The position numbers and the translations under genes are program-made. The notes under the pieces are model-generated. The model searched no databases. It was not told where the DNA came from and worked only from the letters and a program-made list of their open reading frames with translations. Of a stretch of DNA of 64,000 nt, positions 54,131 to 64,000 are shown one piece after another; positions within the stretch are counted from its first letter, which is position 1; every line of letters starts with the position of its first letter. The stretch is taken from the NCBI GenBank assembly GCA_038049695.1, contig CP142460.1, positions 34,692,001 through 34,756,000 of the forward strand. The letters are read 5' to 3'. This stretch comes from Cinnamomum chago. Its lineage: Eukaryota > Streptophyta > Magnoliopsida > Laurales > Lauraceae.

Positions 54131-54881
54131 ATCGTATCAATCAATTTACTGTGTAGCATGATGCATCACACACATTAGATCTCCATCACACACATTAGAA
54201 AATACCAGAGATGCTGGATTCATGTTAGCACTAGAGATGCTGGAGCAGATTGCTTGTCGGAGAAAGATCAGAGGTGGGTCACTGTTCCGAGAACCAGAGA
54301 AGGGATCAGAATGGAGTAGATCCATGATCTCTGGTGGACCACTGGAAGTTGCAGAGGATCCTGTTGCAGAATGAAAAGTGCAAGGATCCGTGCAGAGAGA
54401 GATCTCAATGCAATCTCAAGGTGGGGCCATGAAGAGGGCGAAGGAGATGGTTCAGATCTAATCGGTGTTGCAGAAACCGATGCGGAAGATCAGAGAAGGA
54501 GATTGAAGTTGATCTCCTTGGAGCCACATACTATTGCAGAGAAGAAGATTCTGGTGCAGAGAGATCAGAGGTAGACCGCATCAGTTGGTTTCTGTGTTTG
54601 CGAGATTGGATAAGATCTTGCGGGAGGCACAGATGCTGGCGCAGGACAAGGGAGCTGATCGGAGATCCGTGTAGGGTCTAAGATATTGGCTCTTTGATCT
54701 CTGCTAATAGAGCTGTGGGGATCTCGAGGTGGGCCGCAGAATGCAAGATCGGACCTTGATTTGATCTTCTGTGGGTCGTTGCAGAGGAAGGGGAAGACAA
54801 CAGGGCATTGTCTTCCCTGTTAACGAGCCACCGAAGAGGAAGAAGAACGGAAGTGGGCCGCCGGTCCCATGATGTCTTTGT
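54131..54881. other. Unassigned GATC-rich sequence flanking LTR E (left)
   Basis: It is rich in GATC, CAGAGA and GGAT words with no domain. It continues on the other side of LTR E at 57709-58060 (GAGTCGAAGAAGAAGTCGCAGCAGG..). Together they form an older, unidentified repeat or leader sequence that LTR E entered. Confidence 0.4.
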
Positions 54882-56094
54882 TGTTAGACCCCGACCCAGA
54901 CTAATGCGATTAGTGTGCGATTAGTATGTGTTTAGTCCTAAGTGGGTTTAGTGGTCGTTGGGTTAGAAGTAATTCGTTTAGTCTTGGACATAACTTTGGG
55001 AATTTTGAGAACGTTTAGTATTAGTCAAACACACTCAGGAAGGCTTGAGTGCTCGTGTAAGCTTGGGAGGATCGTATCGGTTTCTGTGTGATTGTGATTT
55101 TGATTTCATTTGAATGATTTTTCTATGTGTTACAACTTTCGTCTTAAGCACATTCATGTTTGAAGCCCAAAAACCCATGTTTTGGCCCAAAGGGGGTAAA
55201 ATTGTCTTTTATGCACAAATCTGGACACAATTTTCGAGATCTCAAAACCATGTCAAAAATATACTTTTTGGCAAATAGATATTTCGAAGATCGTTTTATC
55301 CTTCTTCGTCGAAGTCATCCGAGGCCCACAAGATCGTGTTTTGGTCACTTCAAGGTTCATGTTAATTGGGGCCCATTGTATTCACTTAAGCCCCATCTCC
55401 CTCTCTTTTCATTCACTTTACCAAATCTCTGCAATTTCTTGAGCTAGGGCTGAAATCCCTCTTTTTCCTTCCATCTTCCTCATCTTGCATGATCTAGCTA
55501 GAGGACTCCAAAGAAAATTCTAGGGTCATCATCTTCTTCATCCCCTTGCAAGCTTTCTATTGGTATAAGTTTCTTGGAACTTCTTGTGGGAGAAGCTCTT
55601 CATTTCCTTCCTTCCCAATTGATTGACCATTTCTAGGTAAGAGCTTCAACCCATATTCTTCATTGAGTCCTTTTAGTTCTTAAAGATCATGTTTTTCATG
55701 TTTACAAACCCTTTTGTTAAAATGGGTTCTTTGTTTCCGTTTTGATTGAGTTTTGAGTGGATTCTCTTGGGTTTTCTTGTAGTGTTGGATTAGCTTGAGT
55801 GAAGTGCTTGAGAGAATTGTTAGCATTGGGCAAGGCAAGTAATCTCTCTAGGAAATGATGCATGTGTATTTTGATTTCATTGTATTTTTGAAATTGTGCA
55901 TTAAACTTGTTTACAAGCTTCATGGTTATGTTTTCATTGGATTTGGATGCTTAAAATTGTGATAAATGAACCCTTGGTGAGCATGACGGCTCAAGGGATT
56001 GTATGTGATTGATGGATGAGAAGGAGGGGAAAAATGTAATGGAAGATGTGCAAGAGAAAGGCAGTTTCTGCACTCTGCGAGTTCAGGCAGAAGC

Positions 56095-56335
56095 TGGTCT
56101 GCTCGAGCGACCCTTGGATCCGCTCGAGCGACCAAGCCTCTGTTTGGTCCGAGCGCAGACAGAGAGCTGTCCACTCGAGCGACCCTATTGTTCGCTCGAG
56201 CGAACTGCCCTCTGTATAATCTGAAGCAAGACAGAGAGCTGTCCGTTCGAGCGCACCTTATATCCGCTCGAGCGAACTGTCTCGCTCGAGCGAAGTGTCA
56301 TCACCTTATAAAGTTCGCTCGAGCGAACCTGCCAG
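56095..56335. repeat. CTCGAG-core palindrome cluster in LTR E
   Basis: About nine CGCTCGAGCGA(A/C)C-like motifs or variants (ACTCGAGCGACC, CGTTCGAGCGCACC) lie in 240 bp, 1.2-1.45 kb from the LTR start. Confidence 0.8.
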
Positions 56336-57229
56336 ATTCAGGAAGGAGAATTATTTCATTTCTGTATTTTCTTGAAGGTTAAAAAACTAGACTATGTTAA
56401 GGGTTTTGACTTGACATTGTGTAAGTGGAACTTCGAAATGCAACTCAACCTCGGGGACACCAATTCTTGTACATTCCGACATTCGGAGTCCCAATTCCAC
56501 AAAGGTCAATTAGCAGCCTTAACACATGCTTGTCAGATTTCGTGTGTGAATTCCGTTTTGGTACGATAAGTACCATCGTGTACTAGTTTTGGATTTCAAG
56601 TATAAGCTTGTTTTGAAGAATTGTTTCAAGAAAAAAGGGATCACTTCCTAAGCGTGTTATGCATATTAATTATGCCTTGCTAGTCGTGTTCATCGTTTTT
56701 TGATAAGTGATTTCCCCCTTTTTATCTCGACATGTTTTGATAGTGTTTCACGTATTTTGTGCATTCATGAATTAAGTAAACACCACTGAGCTTGGACTGC
56801 CCTTTCAGTTTGATCCACTGTCTGGGGGTCCTTAAACATGTGAACTGTCTGCAGACTGGTCGTGTATTTATTACACATCGTGCGTGTCCGGTTCTGCGGC
56901 CGGAATTCCCGTCTTTGTGGGAAATCGTGTCGTGCTTATATTATGTATATCGTGCTTGTCGTGCGTGCTTGCTCTTTTCATTATATAAATGATAGAGAAA
57001 GGATGGGCTCTTTGTGGATTGTAACTATTCATGATATATTATGTACTCATGCTAGTTTGTTTTAGTATCTCAGCTTCGTAGGTATTCTCGAAAATGTATC
57101 TCAGTCATTGTAGTATTTTAAATCAGGGAATTGCTTATATGTTTTCTAAAACATTTATTGTTTCATGCTTACACCTAAATTGATTACCTGCCAAACCGTT
57201 GTGTTTGACCCTTGTTTGTTGGTGCCCAG

Positions 57230-57322
57230 GTGCAGGAGACGTTGCCTTTGAGGAGGAGCGTCAGGAGGAGGCTTGTGAGCCAACCCCTGTTAGAGAGTGG
57301 CAGCCCGACGATGTCATCTAGA
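57230..57322 (+). other. Conserved acidic reading frame near the LTR E 3' end
   Basis: After GGTGCCCAGGT the frame gives AGDVAFEEERQEEACEP.. ending EWQPDDVI-stop, about 390 bp before the LTR end. It matches the counterparts in LTRs A and D in frame, position and ending. Confidence 0.5.
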
Positions 57323-58448
57323 CGTCGGGCGGGTTCTTGAGTCTCGTCATCATTTTGTTTGTGGTTTCCTTTATTATTTTGGAGAAGTGTATTGGCCTCT
57401 GTTGGCCTCTTATGGGTTGTAACAAAAACTTAACTTACTTTCGTGTTAGTCTTATAACTTGAACTATGTTGGGAATGCCATGTTACTCCTTTCTTTTGAT
57501 ACTATGCCTTGTTATTATATTTGTCAGCACTTAAAGATTTATTAGTGCTTATCTTGATGTGTTTTGCTATACGCTTCCACATACTTGATCGTGTGAGTCA
57601 GATTCCGCGTGTCGTTGGGAATCCTCACCGCGGGAACCTGTGGGAAAGTATATCTCCGATGTACACAACGCACGTCGCGGGCCCGGGATCCGTTCCAGGG
57701 TCGCGACATTTGCTGCTTCCCCGGAGTCGAAGAAGAAGTCGCAGCAGGCGCTGCGTTTCTGTCACTGCAGAAAGAGCTTCTAGCTTGCCCACCGCTGCTG
57801 GAGAAGAAGGCGGTTACCAGAGGAGCTTGTCGCTGCTGCTGCGACCTTGCGTGTCGCCGTAGAAGGTGGATCCCTGAGCCATGCCACGGACGAAGGAGAA
57901 GCAGCAGTGCTGCTCTCCTGTTCTGCCAGAAACTGAGAGGAAGAACCCATATAAACAAGCTCCATCTCGGCGGTTTTGCTGGAAGACCACATGGTGACGG
58001 TGATTATAAAAGTGGGCCACTTGTCTTGTGATTGTCCATTTATTTGAACTGTGAAGGCACGTGGGAAGAGAAAGGCTTGTGATAGCCTTTGTTTAAGACA
58101 AAATCAAAAAGTCAAAAAAAGAAACTGTTGATGGGACATTGTCTCTACTTTTGCTACAGCAGGGTGACCCCCCTCTTCCCATTTCGACCGAGACTCACAC
58201 AACATTTAATGCAAAAGGACATCACAATCACATCATTTGCATTCAGAAAATTCCCATATGTGTTTAGAATTATTCTTATACATAAGCCAAGTGTTGGAAA
58301 GTTGAATATTTTAGTTTTATCATGACATAAATTTTTTATTTTTCATGGCTTTATCTTGGATCTAGTAATCATGGAGATCCATAAATCCATAATAGAGAAG
58401 TGTTGACGGTTACCTGTATCTAAGTTGTAATTGTCCTAATCTTTTGGA

Positions 58449-59757
58449 TTTTAATCCAAAAATTTCATGCCAAGACTATATATTTGCATTAGAAATAGAA
58501 AGAAAGATGTAGTAAATAAAATGTGTCCAAAAGTAAGGTGGAGGAATTTGAAAGGAGAAAGAGCAACAGTATTTAAGGATAAAGTGATTGAGGGAGAACG
58601 AAATTTTGAGAGAGAAACTACAATGATCTCGAATCAAATGGCTAGCAGTTTTAGTGAGTTAAGAAAGGAGTGCCTGGAGAGTGAAAAAAAAAAAGTTCAA
58701 AGCATATGGTTAGCTATGTACTAGGTTAAGAACAAGAGAAAGAGAGATGAATATTTTTAAGCTTGCAAAAATAAGGAAAAGGAAAAAGTAGAGACTTATA
58801 TCATGTCAAATGTATTAAGAACAATGACCAAAATGTTCTAGTGAATGGCAAAGATATAAAAAAAAGGTGGAGGGGATATTTTAGCAAACTTTTAAATGAA
58901 GACTATATAAGAGACATGAGAACAAGAGAGGATACTTCGTTATCACAACATACTTTTTTCCGCAACATTAGGGTGGTGGAAGTTTGGAAAGCATTGAAAC
59001 AAATGAAGATAGAAATTGGTACGAGTCCATATGACGTTCTAATAGAGGCTTGAAAATACTTAAAAGAAGTTGGGAGATTTGGTTAACTCGGCTATTCAAT
59101 AAGCTATTAATGACAAAGAAAATACGGGATGCATGGAGAAGTATTGTAATGCCTATATATAAGAATAAGGGAAATATTCAAAACTGTACCAACTATCATA
59201 GATTAAATATTATTAGTCATACTATGAAGCTATGTGAGACTAATGGAGCAACGATTTAGGCAGAAGACCGAGATATTTGAAAATCAATTTGCTTTTATGC
59301 CAAAGAGATCAACTATGAAAGCTATCTTTTTACTTAGGCAATTAATGGAAAAATATTGAGCGAAGAGGAAAAGTCTGCATATGGTCTTCATCAATCTATA
59401 AAAACCCTATGACATGGTATGTAGAGATTTAATTTGGTGGGTTTAAATAAAAGGAGTGTTTCAAGAGGTTATATTAAAATTATTAAAGGTTACGAGTGTT
59501 AAAACTACCTATGGAGAGACATGTAAGTTCCTACTAACTATTGGTTTGCATCCCGGGTCAGTCCTAAGCCCTTTTCTCTTTGCAGTAATCATAGATGAGT
59601 TAACTATTCATATTCAAGCGGAGTTACCCTGGTGTATGTTGTTTGTAGGTGATATAGTGTTTGTGGATTACTCCGCCAATTTTTTCTACTGTTGGTCCAA
59701 GCCCGAGTAAAGGCGGAGGGTTGCGTTTGGTAGATTGAAAGCCAGCGTAAAATCTTG
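58449..59757 (+). pseudogene. Decayed RTE-type LINE, reverse transcriptase part
   Basis: Broken frames carry recognisable RTE landmarks: KVRWRNLKGE (about 58520), WRSIVMPIYKNKGN (about 59130-59175), MPKRSTMKAIFLLRQLMEKY then stop (about 59298-59360), GLHPGSVLSPFLFAVIIDEL (about 59545-59605) and LPWCMLFVGDIVFVD (about 59622-59665). The catalytic motif, normally (A/V)DD, reads VGD, and several stops and shifts are present, so it is inactive. It is 5' truncated (no endonuclease before it), as is usual for LINE insertions. Confidence 0.75.
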
Positions 59758-59929
59758 TCACAACCCAAACTTGAATTCTAAAACAACAACATTTTGAGAT
59801 CATGTTAGGGTGTTCCCCGCTTTAAGTGATGTATTGCATCGTCACCTGATTACAGTGGAAAGTGGGCAAGGGCTACCGCACCATTTTGAACAAGCGCGGC
59901 TAAAGAAGTTAGTCAAACAACAGTAAATG

Positions 59930-60633
59930 AAGAAGAAGATATGACTTGCTACTTGGAATATAGAAACCTTGACGGGAAAAACATGTAGTTAGTTGAGATA
60001 ATGAAAAGAAGAAGAATTAGTGTAGCTTGTCTATAGGAGACAAATCAAAAGGGGGGATAAAGCTAAGGAGCTCGATGATGGTTATAAACTTTTTTATGCT
60101 GCAAAGAAAACACAAGAAATTAAGTAAGTATAGTTTCACATAAGGATTTGAAAGAGAAAATTATGGGGGTAAAGAGATTGGTTGATAGAATTATAGCAAT
60201 TAAACTAGTGTTAGAGGAAGACCTAATTCATATCATTAGTGCATATATGCTCCCAAGGAGGATTAGATGTAAGTGTCAAGAGCCGATTTTGGGAGGAGAT
60301 GAATGGTTTACTATGAGAGACTCCAACTAGTGAAAAGATATTCCTACAAGGGGACTAAAATGACATATAGAAAATGATAATAGAGGATATGAGAGTGCAT
60401 GGAGGAAAGGATTTGGACAAAGAATGAGTTTGGAGACACTATATTGGATTTTGCATTAGTATTTGACCTTGTAATAGCAAACACTTGCTTAAAAAAGAGA
60501 AAGGAGCATTTAATTACTTATAAAAGTGGAATTTGCAAGAGCCAAATAGACTTTTTTCTAGTTAGAAAATATGATCAATTGTATTGTAAAGATTGTAAGG
60601 TTATTCCGGAAGAGAGTTTGTGTAGGTCGTAGA
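59930..60633 (+). pseudogene. Decayed RTE-type LINE, endonuclease part
   Basis: Frames read ATWNIETLTGKTC (about 59945), IMKRRRISVACL then a stop and ETNQKG (about 60000-60050), DDGYKLFYAAKK, then further pieces to about 60630. This is the start of an APE-type endonuclease as found in plant RTE elements. It lies downstream of an RT piece, the reverse of the normal EN-RT order, so it is from a second insertion. It is cut at 60634 by an LTR. Confidence 0.65.
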
Positions 60634-61112
60634 TGCAGCGGAAGCAAGATCTTTAAGAGTTGGCTGCTACAAATGAGGTAAGGACTGCGTCGGCTCGAAT
60701 CAGGTACTAGATGTGGAGATATGTAATTGTCTACAAGAGATCAGTCACATGGGATTCACTCTTCAAGATCCAAGGGCAAGGATGGACACCCTGAATGTAG
60801 AACATGATGATGGAGAATAGTAGAACTAGTGGAAGATGTACTGTTGAAAGTTGGTGCTAACTATTATTCTAATGTCTATATATAGCCCTTTGGCTAATGG
60901 GTGATAAGATTTCCATTCAGATTCGAATTGAGAGATAATAGGTTGGATCAAACTCTTTTAATTCGAATTTAAATGGAGATATGATAAGGATAGAGAGTTG
61001 GATAAAACTCAAACTATTCTTATCCTTATCACCATGAGATTCCTTGTGAGGGTTGTATCTTTATGAGTGGAGTCCATGCACATGTAAATACAAGTGGGCC
61101 CCATCACAAATG
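60634..61112 (-). repeat. Copia-type LTR (479 bp), minus strand
   Basis: On the minus strand the LTR begins TGTTGGCATTTGTGATGG right after the PPT CGAGTGGGAGA (61113-61123) and ends CTTGCTTCCGCTGCA. The left flank is the broken LINE; the matching second LTR is not found to the right. Confidence 0.65.
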
Positions 61113-63291
61113 CCAACATCTCCCACTCGCACCGAACAAGTTTCATCCTATTAGATTACTAATTTCCATCATCAATTTCCACAAAGTAAAAATGGACCTG
61201 AAGAGTGGGACCTCCACGATGCCTATTCACACAGAGAATGTATACTAAGTCGCCATCTGACTAGAATACACCAACTCACTGACACATCAGTCTGCCCTAG
61301 ACACTCGCATGACCACACCAAATTCGATATCGACTCATACCCTTGAGTCGTGTTCAACCTACATACGTGCTTTATTTAACTTATTGAGTAAAAAAAAACT
61401 ATTTACAAACATTTCTTTTTATAAAATATGATATTTAAATTATATATATAATTTAAAATTGTTTGTCTTAAGATTTTCAAAATACTCGATATAGCCCGGG
61501 CTGATAAGTATCATAAGCACGTATAAACTAGAGTGTGATGTCAAGGGGTCTTCCCATGGACTTACGAGGGTCAGAATCAACCAAGAAGCTTTCCTAGCAC
61601 GGCGGCTCGTAGGTGTTGGAAGTAGGTGGGCCTCGTGGATAGGTTTTCAAAACTTTTTGACCCACTTGACTCAGGGATCAACTATCCAGAAGGCTATAAC
61701 CCAATCCAGGATGCAATTCCTCATTCTCATCAATCATGTACAACAATATAACCTATCTAGAAAATAGAAATCAGCAACTACATGCAACAAAATAATCTAC
61801 AACAAGTAGAGAAGCAGATTATACCTTTGGAGCCCGGTAGTGCTCTAATCGAGGAGAAGACAACCAACTAGAACAAGAACTTTTCTTGAAGCAATAAAAA
61901 TCTCCAAGACCTTGTTGTCTTCCACGCTATGACCCTCTATCAGATCTCTTTTCTCAAGAAGATGTGTGGGATTTCCAAGAGAAAACCTTACTAGAAACTC
62001 TAAGGAACTAGAAGGCAACTAAAAGAGAGAGAAGAGAAGAAAATTGTGCAACACTTGCACAAATAAAGTGGGTTGGGCGTGCACTCTTATGGCTGGACGT
62101 CCAAGGGGTGTATTCCCCTTTTAAATAGCCCTCAAGTCTCCTCTCTTATCTCTCTTACTAATTTGTATTAGAAGTCACAATTCCACACAAATTAGTAGCT
62201 TACTATTACCACTATTAGAATTCCCACTTTAAATAGAAATAGTCACTTTCTAATTCCTTCCGTTTAGAGTTTAAATAAGAATAGAATCTTTCTAATACTT
62301 GGGCTAGCGAGGGGACTACTAGGGATTCCTTAGAAAGCTGACTCCAACTGGGACACGCGACCCCACATCTCATGTGTAATCCGGGCCCACAGTTAATTGC
62401 AAATAACACCACTATATAAATGCAATTGCACTCTAGTCTTAGGAATAAATTATAATGAAGACCCTAAACTTCCCAATTACCACAAGTAGGCCCCTCTATC
62501 ATTATCCATGGATCAATTGGAATAAATCTGTCCCATCCAATCTTAGATCCACATCTTATTATCCTTGAGCCCCAATTAATTACAGTGATAATCAGTACCA
62601 TCCAATTAACTCTTAATCGAGATGGGTGCGCATTTACTAATGATAAATCCATTAATTGGCACAAGGGGATAATGTAGATAGATTCCATCTTGATCATTGC
62701 ATGTTCCTACAGTCCTACTACCACGTACCTAAGACACCGAGGTGTTGACCTACAGTTGGCCTCACTCATTGGTGACTCAAAGCAAATGAATAGACAGAAA
62801 CTTGAGTTCATTAATGTCTCAGGATTGAGAGCCTATTGCTAGGGAATTATGAGAGCAGTCCTTAAATCGAGACAGTATTTCATAAGGTGCTTCTCATGGT
62901 CCTTCAATACATCCAATGTACAAGCACTATGATCCAAAATCTTACATTCTGATGATAGAGACAGATCACACTATCTCATAGTGATCAAAGTGCTGCAACC
63001 TTGTCAGATGAGATGCCCAGTCTCATCACTGGTTGTGAAGATATTTTTAAGTATAAGATTTGTGACAAATATCTCCCGTATGTGGATCTCATCCATAAAC
63101 ATATATCACATCTAATATACTAATGGGACCCGGTTCATCTCATGAACCATTAGGTCATATGTATTGGCCATGTGCATTAAGTAATAAATCACCATTCATC
63201 TCATGAAAGGAAAAAGCATGATTATATTGATAAATAAAGACATTAATCAATTTATTACATCAATTGTGGATTGAGACCATACAATCTAACA
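61113..63291 (-). mobile_element. Copia-type non-coding remnants, minus strand
   Basis: 61113-61480 is the 3' untranslated part leading into the PPT. 61490-63291 resembles another long Copia LTR or leader; on the minus strand it opens TGTTAGATTGTATGGTC. It contains a CCTTTTAAATAGCCC TATA-like site (about 62118-62132, inverse). No gag or pol frame is visible. The boundary between the pieces is uncertain. Confidence 0.45.
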
Positions 63292-63440
63292 GTAGGCTCC
63301 TATGTTGCCGTGGCACAACCGCAGCTAAAGTACCCGATCTCATCTTTTCAACGTAGAGGTTGGTATAAGGGCACAAGAGCATCAAGAATTGGTTCACACA
63401 ATAACCAACTCCAAGCTCAACAGTCACCTATGGGACTAAC
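63292..63440. other. Unassigned sequence between LTRs
   Basis: About 150 bp without recognisable features; it supplies the CTAAC left flank of the next LTR. Confidence 0.4.
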
Positions 63441-64000
63441 TGTCACGCCCCCAAACCGGTTTAATAAAAGCCATACAATAACAAGTTAATAACCACTACC
63501 CTTATTTGACGCAACTCCGATGTCAAGCTCAATGTTTACATGACATAGCTGATGACATAGCTGACAAAACAACCTGCAACTCATGGCTCCACAGCCAACA
63601 AAAGCACTCATCTCGGGATGAAGGAGTCTGGACCTGAGTACCAAAATAGTGGGTCAGACATGATGGTCTGGTAGGTGGATGAAAAGATAATAAATGTGCT
63701 GAAAAATAAAGCATGTGATAATTCATATTATCTGATCGAAGGCTGCATATAATTAAAATTGGTGGAAAATCATAGATCTCTGACAAAACATGTATTCATT
63801 TAAAGCATGAGTAAAACATGGATATTTGACAAATTGGGTGTTCCTTTAAAGCATGTGTAAACATAGAGATCTGGCAAAATAAGTGGTCATTTAAAACATA
63901 TGTAAAAGCATGGATATTTGACAAATCGGGTATTCATTTAAAGCATTTAAGTGCACTAAGGAACATGAAACAATATAACAATAGTTGAATTTGCCTTGGA
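63441..64000 (-). mobile_element. LTR G, start of another copy of the LTR B family (runs off window)
   Basis: It starts TGTCACGCCCCCAAACCGG and follows LTR B from about 9470 on (CCATACAATAACAAG.., CGATGTCAAGCTCAATG.., GTGGGTCAGACATGATGGTCTGG). It then enters the same roughly 84-bp repeat family (63780-64000). About 300 bp just after the start are missing relative to B. Confidence 0.8.

Larger units (their letters stand above)
54882..57708 (+). mobile_element. Solo LTR E (2.83 kb), near-TSD TTTGT/TTTGC
   Basis: It starts TGTTAGACCCCGACCC and ends CCAGGGTCGCGACA. The flanks TTTGT (54877-54881) and TTTGC (57709-57713) differ at one base. It shares with LTR A the TATACTTTTTGG..ATATTTCGA.GATC..CCTTCTTCGTCGAA block (55260-55320) and the conserved acidic frame (57230-57320). 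No internal domain is present. The ORFs at 57509-58031 straddle its end and are not genes. Confidence 0.8.

Noticed and set aside
57509..58031. Overlapping 117-140-codon ORFs on both strands
   Set aside because: They cross the end of solo LTR E into its flank, so they cannot be old genes.

Overview
The window is nuclear DNA from a transposon-rich flowering plant. The evidence is one recognisable plant gene with canonical GT-AG introns, spread over about 32 kb, embedded in LTR retrotransposons, solo LTRs, LINEs, MITEs and Mutator-like elements. There is no bacterial or organellar gene organisation, no rRNA, no true tRNA gene and no CRISPR. The species cannot be named from the sequence; very large TE-filled introns suit a lineage with a big genome.

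The only host gene I can support is UTP6, a U3 snoRNP / small-subunit processome protein with HAT repeats. It is on the + strand with six coding exons: 20455-20841, 22484-23194, 25135-25593, 46861-47033, 51766-51949 and 52059-52142. They join without frameshift into about 665 residues. Intron 3 is 21.3 kb and holds most of the transposons; intron 4 is 4.7 kb.

Layout. 1-7168: a gag-only Ty1/Copia-type element (5' LTR cut by the window edge, PBS, gag with a CCHC knuckle, a long non-coding region tiled with imperfect hairpins, PPT, 3' LTR at 5442-7168). 7169-15416: a Copia LTR remnant interrupted by a 3.1-kb solo LTR (TSD CTTAG), itself interrupted by an inverted 4.5-kb solo LTR (TSD GGTTG). 15417-20454: gene-free flank with a SINE (15-bp TSD), a PIF/Harbinger-like element, a GGGCC-rich repeat and the UTP6 promoter/5' UTR. 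20455-52142: UTP6 with its intronic elements. These include a TRIM-like element, a 265-bp duplication that copies part of exon 3, several MITEs, a disrupted short LTR retrotransposon containing two more nested solo LTRs (TSDs CCTCA and CCAAC), a Pack-MULE-like element carrying a broken clathrin-assembly (ANTH) gene fragment, a 1.4-kb Harbinger-like element and a pol-less Gypsy remnant. 52143-64000: gene-free DNA with another solo LTR (54882-57708), decayed RTE-type LINE pieces, Copia-type LTR remnants and the start of a further long LTR at 63441.

The most unusual signals are four. First, a run of consecutive stem-loops at 3040-4860, many with a TAGTTA-like loop, together with LTR tandem hairpins showing a compensatory change. 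Second, clusters of TCGA-core palindromes at matching positions in five related solo LTRs, with the palindrome core differing between copies. Third, a short acidic reading frame ending EW(R/Q)(A/P)DDV-x-stop, found at the same place near the 3' end of three diverged LTRs. Fourth, the 265-bp exon/intron duplication flanking a 1-kb palindrome-rich insert in UTP6.
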